NCBI GenBank assembly: GCA_050744165.1
Contig: JBOGGN010000330.1
Coordinates: 1-24,185 of the forward strand
From: JBOGGN01 sp050744165
GTDB taxonomy: Bacteria; Actinomycetota; Acidimicrobiia; Acidimicrobiales; Palsa-688
Direction: 5' to 3'
DNA length: 24,185 bases
The translations under genes and the position numbers were made by a program. Positions 1 to 7,075 of this stretch are shown piece after piece. Positions within the stretch are counted from its first letter, which is position 1. The number at the start of each line of letters is the position of its first letter. A model generated the notes under the pieces. That model saw only the letters and a list, made by a program, of their open reading frames with translations. It was not told the DNA's origin and did no database searches.

Positions 1-405
1 GACGCCGAGGGCGGCCGCCACCTCGTCGGCTCGCAGCCCGCTCAGGTAGCGCAGCACGACGGCTTGGCGCTGGCGGCGCGGCAGCGAGCGCAGCGCCTCG
101 ACCAGGGCCAGGCGCAAGGTGGCCGCCTCGGCGGAGTCCAAGGGGTCGCTGGCCATGGCCGCCGCCAAAGGCCGGCGGCGAGTGGCGTCGATGGCCAGGT
201 TGCTGGCCACCCGCAGGACCCAGCCGTCGCGGTACGAAAGGTCCGAGATGCGGGGCCAGTGGGCGTAGGCCCGGGCCAGCGCCTCGGCGGCCACGTCCTC
301 GGCCGCCGCCCGGTCGCCGAGCACGCGATAGGCGACTCTGGCGGCGCGGAGAAAGAGTTCCCGGTACGCCTCCTCGAAGCTGTCGTCCTGGCGGCCCCCC
401 ATCAT
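1..405 (-). CDS. ECF-type RNA polymerase sigma factor (partial, C-terminus beyond window)
   Basis: Reading the minus strand from an ATG at 405 (a second ATG is at 402) gives an open frame to the window edge, about 135 residues. The start region reads MMGGRQDDSFEEAYRELF. A sigma region-2 pattern follows: AYRVLGDRAAAEDVAAEAL, then WVLRVASNLAIDATRR. Region 4 begins with LRSLPRRQRQAVVLRYLSGL and the first half of the helix-turn-helix (ADEVAAALGV). Such proteins direct RNA polymerase to a small regulon, often for envelope or stress responses. The -10-recognition part is present, but the end of the -35-recognition helix is lost at the edge. AGG triplets lie 5-6 nt before either ATG, so the choice between 405 and 402 is open. 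No anti-sigma gene is visible; it could lie beyond the left edge. Family call firm, target genes unknown. Confidence 0.85.
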   Translation of the reverse strand, partial: MMGGRQDDSFEEAYRELFLRAARVAYRVLGDRAAAEDVAAEALARAYAHWPRISDLSYRDGWVLRVASNLAIDATRRRPLAAAMASDPLDSAEAATLRLALVEALRSLPRRQRQAVVLRYLSGLRADEVAAALGV

Positions 406-453
406 CACCTGCCTAAACGGTCGCCGAGGCGCCCGCCGCGACAACCGAGTCAG

Positions 454-536
454 AAAAACCTGGGCGCCGCTGCCTTGCCCGACGGCGCATCACGTTGTTC
501 CGGGCGTCGGGCCGCCAAGGGCGCCTCCCTGCCAGG
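454..536 (-). terminator. Possible intrinsic terminator after the lysozyme-like gene
   Basis: On the minus strand, 32 nt past the stop at 568, a perfect 8-bp inverted repeat (GCCCGACG at 505-512, CGTCGGGC at 477-484, 20-nt loop) is flanked by further pairing arms (CCTT/AAGG, GGCGC/GCGCC, CCTG/CAGG, with bulges). A run of five T follows at 458-454. This looks like a large imperfect Rho-independent terminator separating the hydrolase gene from the sigma factor gene. The many bulges make it uncertain, and the repeat could instead be an operator for the sigma gene. Confidence 0.4.
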
Positions 537-567
537 TTGAGGGACGATCGCCCCCGAAGGAGCGTGG

Positions 568-1944
568 CTACCAGCTCACGGTGTCAAGGGCGAGTTGGCC
601 GCTCCAACCGGCATCGTCGTTGACGATCAAGCCCATCGCTTTGATCCCTGAAGCCGGGGGCACCGTCCATGTCACCTGGTTCCATCCAGAGCTCAGGGTG
701 ACGGGCGAGGCGAGCACGTCGTTCCAGTTGACATCTGCCACGTAGGGCTGAACGCTCGTGATTACTGCTCCCGCCGGTTGGAAGACCCAATAGGTGACCC
801 GGGTACCACTCGCTAATCCAGCGGGGGAAGAGACCTGGGCCGCCGGCCAACTCGGCCCGCTTGGCTTCAGCGTCAAGGCGAGAGCGCCCGAACCGGTGTG
901 CACCGGGTTCCAAGTGTCGGCCAGCGACAGCGGACCCCACCCTGTGTACCACCTGTCGACGGATCCAGATTCGAAGTCGTAGCGAGTGCCGGCGGCCGGC
1001 GGCGCCACCGTGGTCGATGTGGTGGCCGCGGTCGTCGATGTCGTGGAGCGCACCGTCGTGGTGGTGGTCACAGGCGCGGTGGTCGGGGTGGCTGAGGTGG
1101 TCGGGGTGGTCGAGGTGACGTTTGAAAACCCGGCCTGGTTCCACGGCTTGGTGCTCACGTAGTTCTGGACCTCGCTGATGTAGGTGTTCGCCCCCGCGTC
1201 GTGCCAGTTCCCGGAATACCACTGTCCCACGCAGCCCCACAGATCACCGGCGCGATAGGTGGTGTAGCCGATGTTCTTGAGCCACTGCATATCACCCTCA
1301 TAGCAGATCCGGTGAACCAAAAGCGACACGTCCAGGTCGAATGCCGTGGATTGCTCCGACCACGGGAAGCTGCCGACCGGGTCGGAATTCCAGGTCACCT
1401 GGTGAATCCCAAAGCTGCGGGCGCAGGGCGCCGTCATACCCGGCGGGCACAGGGCGGCATTGGAGGTGACGTCACCGACCTCGTCTTGGTGCCAGTCCGA
1501 CTCGTTCATCGCAATGGCCCGCACGACGTTCTCGTCGAAACCCCACTTGCAGGCCGCCCACTGGATAATCTCGTCGGTGGTGCCGGTGAAATCGCCGGTC
1601 ACCCGGGCTTCGAGGGCCTCGGTACCGTTCAGGTATCCATTCTGCAGGCCCAGCGCGGCCAGGGTAAAACTTCCGGGAGGCGGTGTGGTCGCGTTGGCCA
1701 GCGCGTTGTCAGCCCGCTGCTCTGGGGCGGTCCGGACCAAGCCGGCGCAGGTGGCGTCTGAGGGTAGTGCCGACCCCGGGGGCAGCGTCTTGAATGTGGT
1801 GGTCGTCGTCGCTGTCTTCGTCCCGCTGGCGCCCGCGGACACACCGCCCGTGAGGACACCGAGAGAGGTCATGGCAATCGTGATGAAAGCGACAGTGGCA
1901 CCGATTCGCCCACCATGTCGCCGCTGTGATCTATTGCTACGCAC
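568..1944 (-). CDS. Secreted lysozyme-like (SLT-type) hydrolase with Thr-rich linker and C-terminal beta-sandwich module
   Basis: The 458-residue protein from the GTG at 1944 starts with a basic stretch (RSNRSQRRHGGR) and a hydrophobic helix, a Sec signal peptide or N-terminal anchor. A lysozyme-superfamily region (about residues 115-265) shows the likely catalytic glutamate in AIAMNESDW (E148) and the companion motif SFGIHQVTW, as in soluble lytic transglycosylases. Cysteines in this region may form disulfides. A Thr/Ser/Pro linker (about 275-315) leads to a C-terminal domain (about 320-458, from YDFESGSVDRW) that looks like a jelly-roll carbohydrate-binding module. The expected role is cutting peptidoglycan or a related glycan outside the cell. 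The frame stays open upstream to 2061, but 1944 puts the basic region directly before the hydrophobic helix and follows GGAGG, though only 2 nt away. Transglycosylase versus lysozyme chemistry cannot be told from sequence alone. Confidence 0.75.
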   Translation of the reverse strand: MRSNRSQRRHGGRIGATVAFITIAMTSLGVLTGGVSAGASGTKTATTTTTFKTLPPGSALPSDATCAGLVRTAPEQRADNALANATTPPPGSFTLAALGLQNGYLNGTEALEARVTGDFTGTTDEIIQWAACKWGFDENVVRAIAMNESDWHQDEVGDVTSNAALCPPGMTAPCARSFGIHQVTWNSDPVGSFPWSEQSTAFDLDVSLLVHRICYEGDMQWLKNIGYTTYRAGDLWGCVGQWYSGNWHDAGANTYISEVQNYVSTKPWNQAGFSNVTSTTPTTSATPTTAPVTTTTTVRSTTSTTAATTSTTVAPPAAGTRYDFESGSVDRWYTGWGPLSLADTWNPVHTGSGALALTLKPSGPSWPAAQVSSPAGLASGTRVTYWVFQPAGAVITSVQPYVADVNWNDVLASPVTLSSGWNQVTWTVPPASGIKAMGLIVNDDAGWSGQLALDTVSW

Positions 1945-1995
1945 ATCCTCCGATCGGTACCCGCCAAGAGTGCCTTGAGCGGATTTCAGTAAGGG

Positions 1996-2017
1996 CCCGC
2001 TTTCGGAAAAGCGCGGG
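1996..2017 (-). other. Stem-loop in the leader of the lysozyme-like gene
   Basis: In the 113-nt gap between the acetyltransferase stop (2058) and the hydrolase start (1944), arms CCCGC..TTT and AAAGCGGG close a 4-nt TCCG loop on the minus strand, with a 2-nt bulge. No clear T-run follows, so it could be a weak terminator of the upstream gene or a leader structure of the downstream one. Confidence 0.35.
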
Positions 2018-2057
2018 TCCCAATCTCCTTTTGGCCCTGATATGGCACATCCGAGCG

Positions 2058-2648
2058 TCATTCAGCGTCGCCGAGTTGCGTCACGCGTCCACAAGCGGTG
2101 CAGTGGGCGCTCTCCGTCGGCCCTTGGCGCTGGAGCCGGACACCACAGGGGCAAACATGGCCGACCAGTCGAGCCGGGTTGCCCACGGCGAGGCCGTAGT
2201 CAGGGACAGGACGGGACACGACGCTGCCCGCGCCTACCATCGCCCATCGGCCGATCGTCACGCCAGGCAGGAGGACGCAGGCCGCCCCCACCGCCGCACC
2301 TTGGCGGATGACGGCCCCGGTGGCCGTCCACTCCGAGGCGTCCTTGAGCACCCCATCGGGCGTGACCGCCCGGGGGATCCGATCGTTGGTCACGACTACT
2401 CGCGGACCAAGGAAGACGCCGTCCTCCAGCACCGAGGGCCCATAGACGGCAACTCCGTTTTGCAGCTTGCAGTTGTCGCCGATCACCACGGCGGCGTCGA
2501 CGTACACGGCCCGGCCCAGGATGCACGATGAGCCGATTCGAGCACCTTCGCGGACCTGGACGTAGTGCCAGATCTTGGTGCCGGGTCCAATGGAGACACC
2601 AGCGGCGATGTCCGCCGTGGGGTGGATCATCGCCGGGTCGCTACTCAT
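2058..2648 (-). CDS. Left-handed beta-helix (hexapeptide-repeat) N-acetyltransferase, WlbB/WbpD-like, with C-terminal Cys ribbon
   Basis: The 196-residue product from the ATG at 2648 opens with MSSDPAMIHPTADIA and carries consecutive hexapeptide turns (VSIGPGTKIWHYVQV, ARIGSSCILGRAVYV, VVIGDNCKLQNGVAV), typical of the LbH acyltransferase fold. IWHYVQVREGARIG and GPRVVVTNDRIPRA match the nucleotide-sugar 3-N-acetyltransferases of the WlbB/WbpD group, which transfer acetyl from acetyl-CoA to an amino sugar. The C-terminus after GNPARLVGHVC has paired cysteines (CPC, then CTAC), suggesting a zinc ribbon. The frame extends upstream to 2696, but that would overlap the DivIVA stop at 2668; 2648 leaves a 19-nt gap. 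The gene probably acts with the aminotransferase (15990-17147) and oxidoreductase (13217-14245) although it is 11 kb away. Substrate is inferred, not shown. Confidence 0.8.
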   Translation of the reverse strand: MSSDPAMIHPTADIAAGVSIGPGTKIWHYVQVREGARIGSSCILGRAVYVDAAVVIGDNCKLQNGVAVYGPSVLEDGVFLGPRVVVTNDRIPRAVTPDGVLKDASEWTATGAVIRQGAAVGAACVLLPGVTIGRWAMVGAGSVVSRPVPDYGLAVGNPARLVGHVCPCGVRLQRQGPTESAHCTACGRVTQLGDAE

Positions 2649-2667
2649 CGGTGCCCGGCGTACCGGT

Positions 2668-3465
2668 TCAGCCGCCCGCCTCGTCGATCGTGCCAATGGC
2701 GGCGGGTTCGCCCGACGTCGCGCCGGAAGCTTCCGCGGACCCCTGCACCGACCCAGAGATGGCGCTCAGCGCGTCGATGGATTGCTGGAGCCGTTCCCGT
2801 ACCTGCTGATGCAGCGCTGCCGCCTCCTCTCTCGTCCTTGCCAAGATTGACGACGCTTCACGCTCCGCCGCCTCCCGGATCGCCGTGGCCTCGGCGAGTC
2901 GCTGGCCGGCTGCGGTCTGCAACTCGGCGCTCTGAGCGTCCTGCTCCTTCAACCGCGCTGACTTCTGCTCCAAGCTCTCCTGCATGGCCGCGGCATGGCG
3001 TTCGACGTCCTGGTGCATCTCCTCGGCCGCCTGGCGGAGCTGTTCGGCCTGTGCCAGCTCGCCGTCCACCTCGGCCCTGGCTTGCGCCAGCGCTTGGTTT
3101 TGCTGGTCCCATTCCGCCTCCCACTCCGAACGCTCGTTGGCGATGGCGGCCGCTGCCTGGTCCCGATGTTCGGCTGCCTGGCGTTCGGCGGTCTCCAGCA
3201 CCTGCAACGCCTCCTCCTCGGCGCGGGCGCGTATGTCGTCGGCAACCCCGGCCGCGGCGCGGATCAAGGTATCGATCTGCTCCGCGAATCGCGCCAGCCC
3301 CGCCGTTGGGGCCTCTGCCGGCGGCCGGTCGCCAGGAGGCTGACCCAGGAGTCCGGCAACGTCGTCGGCTACCTCCTTCAGGAAGGCGTCCACCTCGTCG
3401 CGGTCGTAGCCTCGGAGGGCGACGACGAAGCGCTTGGCCGCGATTTGTTCAGGAGACAATGACAT
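2668..3465 (-). CDS. DivIVA-domain coiled-coil protein
   Basis: The 265-residue protein opens with MSLSPEQIAAKRFVVALRGY followed by DRDEVDAFLKEVADD, the DivIVA N-terminal lipid-binding and dimerisation domain. A Pro-rich hinge (about 41-53) leads to a long Ala/Glu/Gln/Arg-rich heptad region (about 60-245) predicted to be a continuous coiled coil, then a short Ser/Gly/Ala tail. DivIVA-family proteins sit at curved membrane such as poles and septa and recruit envelope-growth machinery. GGAG about 9 nt before the ATG supports the start. It is the first gene of a minus-strand set with the acetyltransferase and is divergent from the FkbM gene. Its place beside a glycan locus suggests it may position envelope enzymes, but it could equally be a paralogue with its own cell-growth job. 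It does not look like the essential Wag31 form, because no cell-division cluster is near. Confidence 0.85.
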   Translation of the reverse strand: MSLSPEQIAAKRFVVALRGYDRDEVDAFLKEVADDVAGLLGQPPGDRPPAEAPTAGLARFAEQIDTLIRAAAGVADDIRARAEEEALQVLETAERQAAEHRDQAAAAIANERSEWEAEWDQQNQALAQARAEVDGELAQAEQLRQAAEEMHQDVERHAAAMQESLEQKSARLKEQDAQSAELQTAAGQRLAEATAIREAAEREASSILARTREEAAALHQQVRERLQQSIDALSAISGSVQGSAEASGATSGEPAAIGTIDEAGG

Positions 3466-3586
3466 TGCGAGGCTCCAACCGGCGACCGAGCCCGCTGCTA
3501 CCCCGCCGATCGCCTCTGATGATAGGGCCGTGGCTCACTGCCCTCGACAAAGCGCAGGTACCCGTCCACGGAGGACCGGATCGATC
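3466..3586. promoter_or_regulatory. Divergent intergenic region, DivIVA gene / FkbM methyltransferase gene
   Basis: This 121-bp gap between two divergent starts must hold promoters for both genes. I could not pick out convincing -35/-10 boxes. GGAGG at 3570-3574, 12 nt before the GTG at 3587, is the only Shine-Dalgarno match for the FkbM gene and supports that start. Confidence 0.4.
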
Positions 3587-4480
3587 GTGGGTCTGACCAA
3601 GACACTGGAACGAACCATTGACTCGAAGGCGCCATCGCTCAGCGTGCGGTTGCGGCTGGCCCGCAAGCGCTGGCGGCGAGATGCCACCCTGGCGCTGCTA
3701 AGACAGCTGGTGAGTCCCGGCCACGCGGTGGTGGACATCGGCGCCTATCGGGGGGTGTACACGGTGGCACTGGCGCGCCTCGTGGCGCCGGGCGGGCGGG
3801 TGCTGGCCATCGAGCCGATGCCCGCCAACCAGGAGGCGCTGGCGGTGGTCGCCCGCCGCCACGCCAACGTCACCGTCTTCGCCGGAGCCGCGTCTGACCA
3901 TTCGGGGACCGCGAACCTCCAGATTCCCCTGCACCAGGGCCATCGCTTGGGCGCCTTGGCCAGCATGGGTCGACACTCCGTGGCCTCTGAGAGCGTCTCC
4001 GTCGAGACGGCGACCGTGGACCAGCTGCTCGGAGATTGCGTCGGCGCCGATCAAACGGTGGGCTTCATCCGATGCGACGTGGTCGGCCATGAGGACGCAG
4101 CCTTGGCTGGCGCTGATCGGACCCTGCGGTCATGGCGACCGGCGGTGCTCGTCGAGATCGAGGAGCGTCATCGGGAGCAGCCGGTGCAGGTCACGCTCGA
4201 CCGGCTGTCGGGCTACGGGTACGACGGTTATTTCCTTCGCGGCACCCAGCTGTTGGCGCTGGCCGACTTTGACGTGGCGCGCGACCAGCGGGCCTTTGTC
4301 GACGCCTCCTTTGTCCCCTACGGAATGCCGCCGGACTACGTGCACTACTTCCTCTTCGTGCCGCCCGGGCGGCCACTCCAACTCCCCCGTCCGGTGGCCG
4401 GGAGCGGGCCGAACTGGCTGCCGAACAGGTGGAGGCGACTCGCCGCCAGGAAGCCGCCCGTGGCGTACCACACCCGCTGA
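3587..4480 (+). CDS. FkbM-family SAM-dependent methyltransferase
   Basis: The 297-residue protein from the GTG at 3587 has the SAM-binding glycine motif VVDIGAYRGVYTVAL (about 48-62), the acidic motif AIEPMPANQEAL at the end of strand 2, and the FkbM-type block FIRCDVVGHEDAALAGA (about 161-177) followed by PAVLVEIEERH. FkbM enzymes usually O-methylate sugars or polyketides, so methylation of a hydroxyl on the surface glycan is the best inference. The usual D-V-E-G-x-E motif reads DVVGHE here: the family glutamate is replaced by valine, while the neighbouring Asp, His and Glu stay. The frame is open upstream to 3434, but that extension would overlap the DivIVA coding start and has no domain content. 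The 3' end overlaps the convergent gene at 4345-5889 by 136 bp. Confidence 0.8.
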   Translation: MGLTKTLERTIDSKAPSLSVRLRLARKRWRRDATLALLRQLVSPGHAVVDIGAYRGVYTVALARLVAPGGRVLAIEPMPANQEALAVVARRHANVTVFAGAASDHSGTANLQIPLHQGHRLGALASMGRHSVASESVSVETATVDQLLGDCVGADQTVGFIRCDVVGHEDAALAGADRTLRSWRPAVLVEIEERHREQPVQVTLDRLSGYGYDGYFLRGTQLLALADFDVARDQRAFVDASFVPYGMPPDYVHYFLFVPPGRPLQLPRPVAGSGPNWLPNRWRRLAARKPPVAYHTR

Positions 4481-5889
4481 AGGATGGTGCCGCGATAGGC
4501 ACAACGATGGAAGGCCGCCTCGGCGGCCAGGCGCAGGTGGTGGACTGACACGTCGACGCCGCCGCCAGCCACGACGTGGCGGATCACGGCCGCACACGCC
4601 GCCTTGGACTGGCGATGCTGGCGCCGTCGAAGGAGCCACCGCGGCCGAGCGCTCTGAAAGATCACCGAGCCGATCAGGTTTCCGAGGCTTGACTCCAGCG
4701 GCGACACCTGCGGCACGAGATCTTGGTCTCCGTCGGGAGCGCCCAGATCGATGAATCCCACGGTGTCTGCGGCCGTGTCGTACAGCATGTTGTCGAACTG
4801 GAAGTCGCGGTACGGCTCTCCCGTTTCCTCCACATAGGCGCAGACCACTGCGGCGGCAACAGCCCCGAACGCGTCCAGCCGCTGCGGGATGAGCCTGGTG
4901 CGTCGGAGGTACGCCAGCAGCGGAATCCCGGGGACCTGTTGCATCCGCAGTGTCGGGGGCGGCCCGTCCAACAATTCGATCCTCTGCGGGCAGGAAGCCC
5001 GGGGGACGGCGGCAACCACCCGCCGCAGCGCTAGCAGCGCCCGATGCTCTTCTGCGGCCTGGTACCGCGCCTCCGAAGCCAGGCCGAGGTATCGCTTCTC
5101 CACCGTCGCGTCATCCCGGTCGACCACCACCAAGCGCCCAGCAGGCGACGCCAGCGGGTGACGATCGTGGGTCGTCATCGCAACAAGGAGCTCACGGGCC
5201 AGCAGGCGGGGGCCGAGAATCCGTGCCAACGCGGTCTCGCTGCCGCTCACCGCTGCCGCCAGCCACGTGGGACGTGCCAGCTCCGCCAGGCGGAACGGGA
5301 GGCGGCCGTAGCCCTCGATGGCGCCAACGGTCAGGCCCAGCCGGGCGGCGATCACTTCGAGTTCGCGCACCGTTGTCGCGCACCACGGCGCGGCATAGGC
5401 GCGTGAAAGGCGGTTCAGCGAGCGGCGGTTGGCCATGCTGAACAACATCGTCCCGTCCGCCGAGAGCTGTTCGGCGACCTGCCGCACCACGTCCCTCCAG
5501 GTGGCGCTGTATTTGAGGACCCGGATGGCGGTGACGAGGTCGAAGGGACCCTCGAACGGCAGCGCTTCTGCCCCTACGTCGCACACCGCGAGGCCGGCGA
5601 TGCGATGATCACCAGCAAAGCGGCTGGCGCACACGTCCACCATCGACTGGGCGAGGTCGACGCCGAACAGCTGGCGCGATGGGGCCGCCTCCAGCAGGAC
5701 ATCGACGATGCGCCCGCTCCCGATGCCGATGTCGAGTACCCGATGGGCGTCAGGCGGCAGAAAGCGGCGCACGAATTCCAGCTCCTGACCGCTGAGCACC
5801 TCTTTGGCGGGAGTACTCCACGACGAGCGGTAGTCGCCGCCCACCGCCTCCCAGTGGTTCTTGCTGGATGTGCCCGCCGTGGTTGGCAT
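4345..5889 (-). CDS. Fusion protein: class I SAM methyltransferase plus protein-kinase-like / APH-like phosphotransferase domain
   Basis: From the ATG at 5889 the product has 514 residues. The N-terminal half is a class I methyltransferase: HWEAVGGDYRSSW, the SAM motif VLDIGIGSG (51-59), FGVDLAQSMVDVC, ALPFEGPFDLVTAIRVLKY and a MLFSMANRRS strand. The second half has kinase-fold landmarks: a strand with a candidate ATP lysine (VEKRYL, K265), a hinge-like segment (LRMQQVPGIPLLAYL), a catalytic loop YRDFQFDN matching HxDxxxxN with His replaced by Tyr (D362, N367), and a metal-binding FIDLG (D381). A basic, helical C-terminus follows. Such domains phosphorylate sugars or lipids, or occasionally proteins. 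With the methyltransferase this resembles chain-terminating methylation plus phosphorylation (the WbdD logic), but that is analogy. Start uncertain: the frame is open to 5994, and 5889 leaves a sensible divergent promoter gap. Confidence 0.75.
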   Translation of the reverse strand: MPTTAGTSSKNHWEAVGGDYRSSWSTPAKEVLSGQELEFVRRFLPPDAHRVLDIGIGSGRIVDVLLEAAPSRQLFGVDLAQSMVDVCASRFAGDHRIAGLAVCDVGAEALPFEGPFDLVTAIRVLKYSATWRDVVRQVAEQLSADGTMLFSMANRRSLNRLSRAYAAPWCATTVRELEVIAARLGLTVGAIEGYGRLPFRLAELARPTWLAAAVSGSETALARILGPRLLARELLVAMTTHDRHPLASPAGRLVVVDRDDATVEKRYLGLASEARYQAAEEHRALLALRRVVAAVPRASCPQRIELLDGPPPTLRMQQVPGIPLLAYLRRTRLIPQRLDAFGAVAAAVVCAYVEETGEPYRDFQFDNMLYDTAADTVGFIDLGAPDGDQDLVPQVSPLESSLGNLIGSVIFQSARPRWLLRRRQHRQSKAACAAVIRHVVAGGGVDVSVHHLRLAAEAAFHRCAYRGTILQRVWYATGGFLAASRLHLFGSQFGPLPATGRGSWSGRPGGTKRK

Positions 5890-5974
5890 GGTACCGGCGT
5901 TGGCGCTGCGGACTGCTACCGTCTTTTCGGCGGAAACCACTCCAGGCGACGACATCCGGCTTGGCGGAAGGGAG
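5890..5974. promoter_or_regulatory. Divergent intergenic region, methyltransferase-kinase / uncharacterised-protein operon
   Basis: With starts at 5889 (-) and 5975 (+), an 85-bp gap remains and should contain the promoters of both units. GGAAGGGAG at 5966-5974 abuts the plus-strand ATG and is its likely, though tightly spaced, ribosome binding site. Both frames stay open across the gap (to 5994 on minus, from 5861 on plus), so either protein could start earlier. I see no strong promoter boxes. Confidence 0.4.
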
Positions 5975-7075
5975 ATGTGCCGGAGGGCGATCAAGTTCCT
6001 CGCGGCCGTGTACGACCCCTCGCAAGCGCTCTTCCCGTTTACGACGCGCCTCGACCACGGGACCTACCGCAGCGTCTACGACCATCCCCGGGTAATCCGC
6101 TCGACCATCAACTGCCTGGTCGGCCTCGAGGAGGCGGCCCGGTTCTCAACCCTTGACGGTTTCACGTCCTCCCCCGAATCGATGGTGGCCGACTTTGTCG
6201 CCCGGCACCGGCAACGAGTCGTCGAGCCCGCCGACCTGGGCCTCTTGCTGCTGCTTTTGGCCGGCAACGAGGTGTCACCACCACTTCGCCAGGAGCTGGT
6301 CGCCGCCATCGGCACCATCGCCGGTTACTCGGGTGCTCGGTCGCGCCTCACCGCCCAGGACCTGTGCTGGATGCTGTGGGGCTGCTGCGCCGCCATCGGC
6401 GCCGGCGTGGCCGCCGGCGAGCGCCCGGCACGCCAGCTGTTCTTTCAACTCACCAAGTACTTCGCGCCCCGGTCGTCCGCCTTGGCCAGGCACGATCTGC
6501 GCCCCGGCCGTTTCGGCATCGTGTCCTTCGGGGCGTCCGCCTATTTCCTCCGGTGCCTTCACGAATACGCCGACCGCTTTGATGACCACGACGCCGACCG
6601 CCGGTTCCTGGCCGGGGTCAGGGCGCTACTTGGCGCCCAAGGCCCCTACGGCGAGTGGCCTTGGCTTCTGTCCAATAGCGACGGCCGGCCGTTGGACGTG
6701 TATCCGGTGTTCAGCGTCCACCAGCACAGCATGTCCCTGCTGTTCCTCCTGCCCGCCTTCGAGAAGGGCCTGCAGGAGGCCGGGGACGCCATTCGCCGCA
6801 GCCTCGCCTGGGTGGCCGGCGACAACCAGCTGCACCGGCCGATGGTCCACGACGAGCCGTTTTTGATATACCGCTCGCTGGAGCGCAAGTCGCGGGCGCC
6901 CCGCCCGCAGCGCTTCGCCCGGGCCCTTGTTACCGTCGCCAGCGGCAGGCGTGGGGGCCTGGCGGCGCCGGGCAAACTACGCATCAACACCGAATCGCGG
7001 TCCTACGAGATGGGATGGCTGCTCTTCGCCCTTTCCGATGCGCAGCGGATCGGCCGTGTCATTGAGCGTTGGTGA
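5975..7075 (+). CDS. Uncharacterised helical protein, possibly an (alpha/alpha) toroid fold
   Basis: I do not recognise a named family. From the ATG at 5975 the product has 366 residues, soluble, mostly helical, without a signal peptide or clear membrane span. Repeated helix-pair-like stretches (STINCLVGLEEAARF, ADLGLLLLLLAGNE, DLCWMLWGCCAAIGAG, SAYFLRCLHEYADRF) and the aromatic segment GPYGEWPWLLSNSDG followed by YPVFSVHQHSMSLLFLLPAF recall (alpha/alpha)6 toroids, the fold of glycoside hydrolases, polysaccharide lyases, epimerases and terpene cyclases. A glycan-modifying role is plausible from context: it is first in a plus-strand operon with the DUF354 and Wzy-like genes, the next start lying inside its 3' end. 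Conserved-looking Asp, His and Trp residues in the aromatic block are candidate active-site residues. An upstream extension to 5861 is possible. Confidence 0.6.
   Translation: MCRRAIKFLAAVYDPSQALFPFTTRLDHGTYRSVYDHPRVIRSTINCLVGLEEAARFSTLDGFTSSPESMVADFVARHRQRVVEPADLGLLLLLLAGNEVSPPLRQELVAAIGTIAGYSGARSRLTAQDLCWMLWGCCAAIGAGVAAGERPARQLFFQLTKYFAPRSSALARHDLRPGRFGIVSFGASAYFLRCLHEYADRFDDHDADRRFLAGVRALLGAQGPYGEWPWLLSNSDGRPLDVYPVFSVHQHSMSLLFLLPAFEKGLQEAGDAIRRSLAWVAGDNQLHRPMVHDEPFLIYRSLERKSRAPRPQRFARALVTVASGRRGGLAAPGKLRINTESRSYEMGWLLFALSDAQRIGRVIERW

Noticed and set aside
64..540. 158-residue plus-strand protein at the left end
   Set aside because: Arg/Gly/Gln-rich shadow of the sigma factor gene on the minus strand, where clear region 2 and region 4 motifs are read.
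1945..2057. Riboswitch (c-di-AMP or c-di-GMP type) in the leader of the lysozyme-like gene
   Set aside because: Such switches precede wall hydrolases in actinobacteria, and the end reads GGGTACCGATCGGAGG, but I could not match the conserved core of either class; only one simple stem-loop is visible.
2565..3596. 343-residue plus-strand Arg/Pro-rich protein
   Set aside because: Antisense shadow of the DivIVA gene; composition is typical of a false frame in high-GC DNA, with no domain.
4345..5889. Two separate genes rather than a fusion
   Set aside because: The frame is continuous between the methyltransferase and kinase-like parts, with no stop, no internal ribosome binding site noted, and sensible sequence on both sides of the junction.
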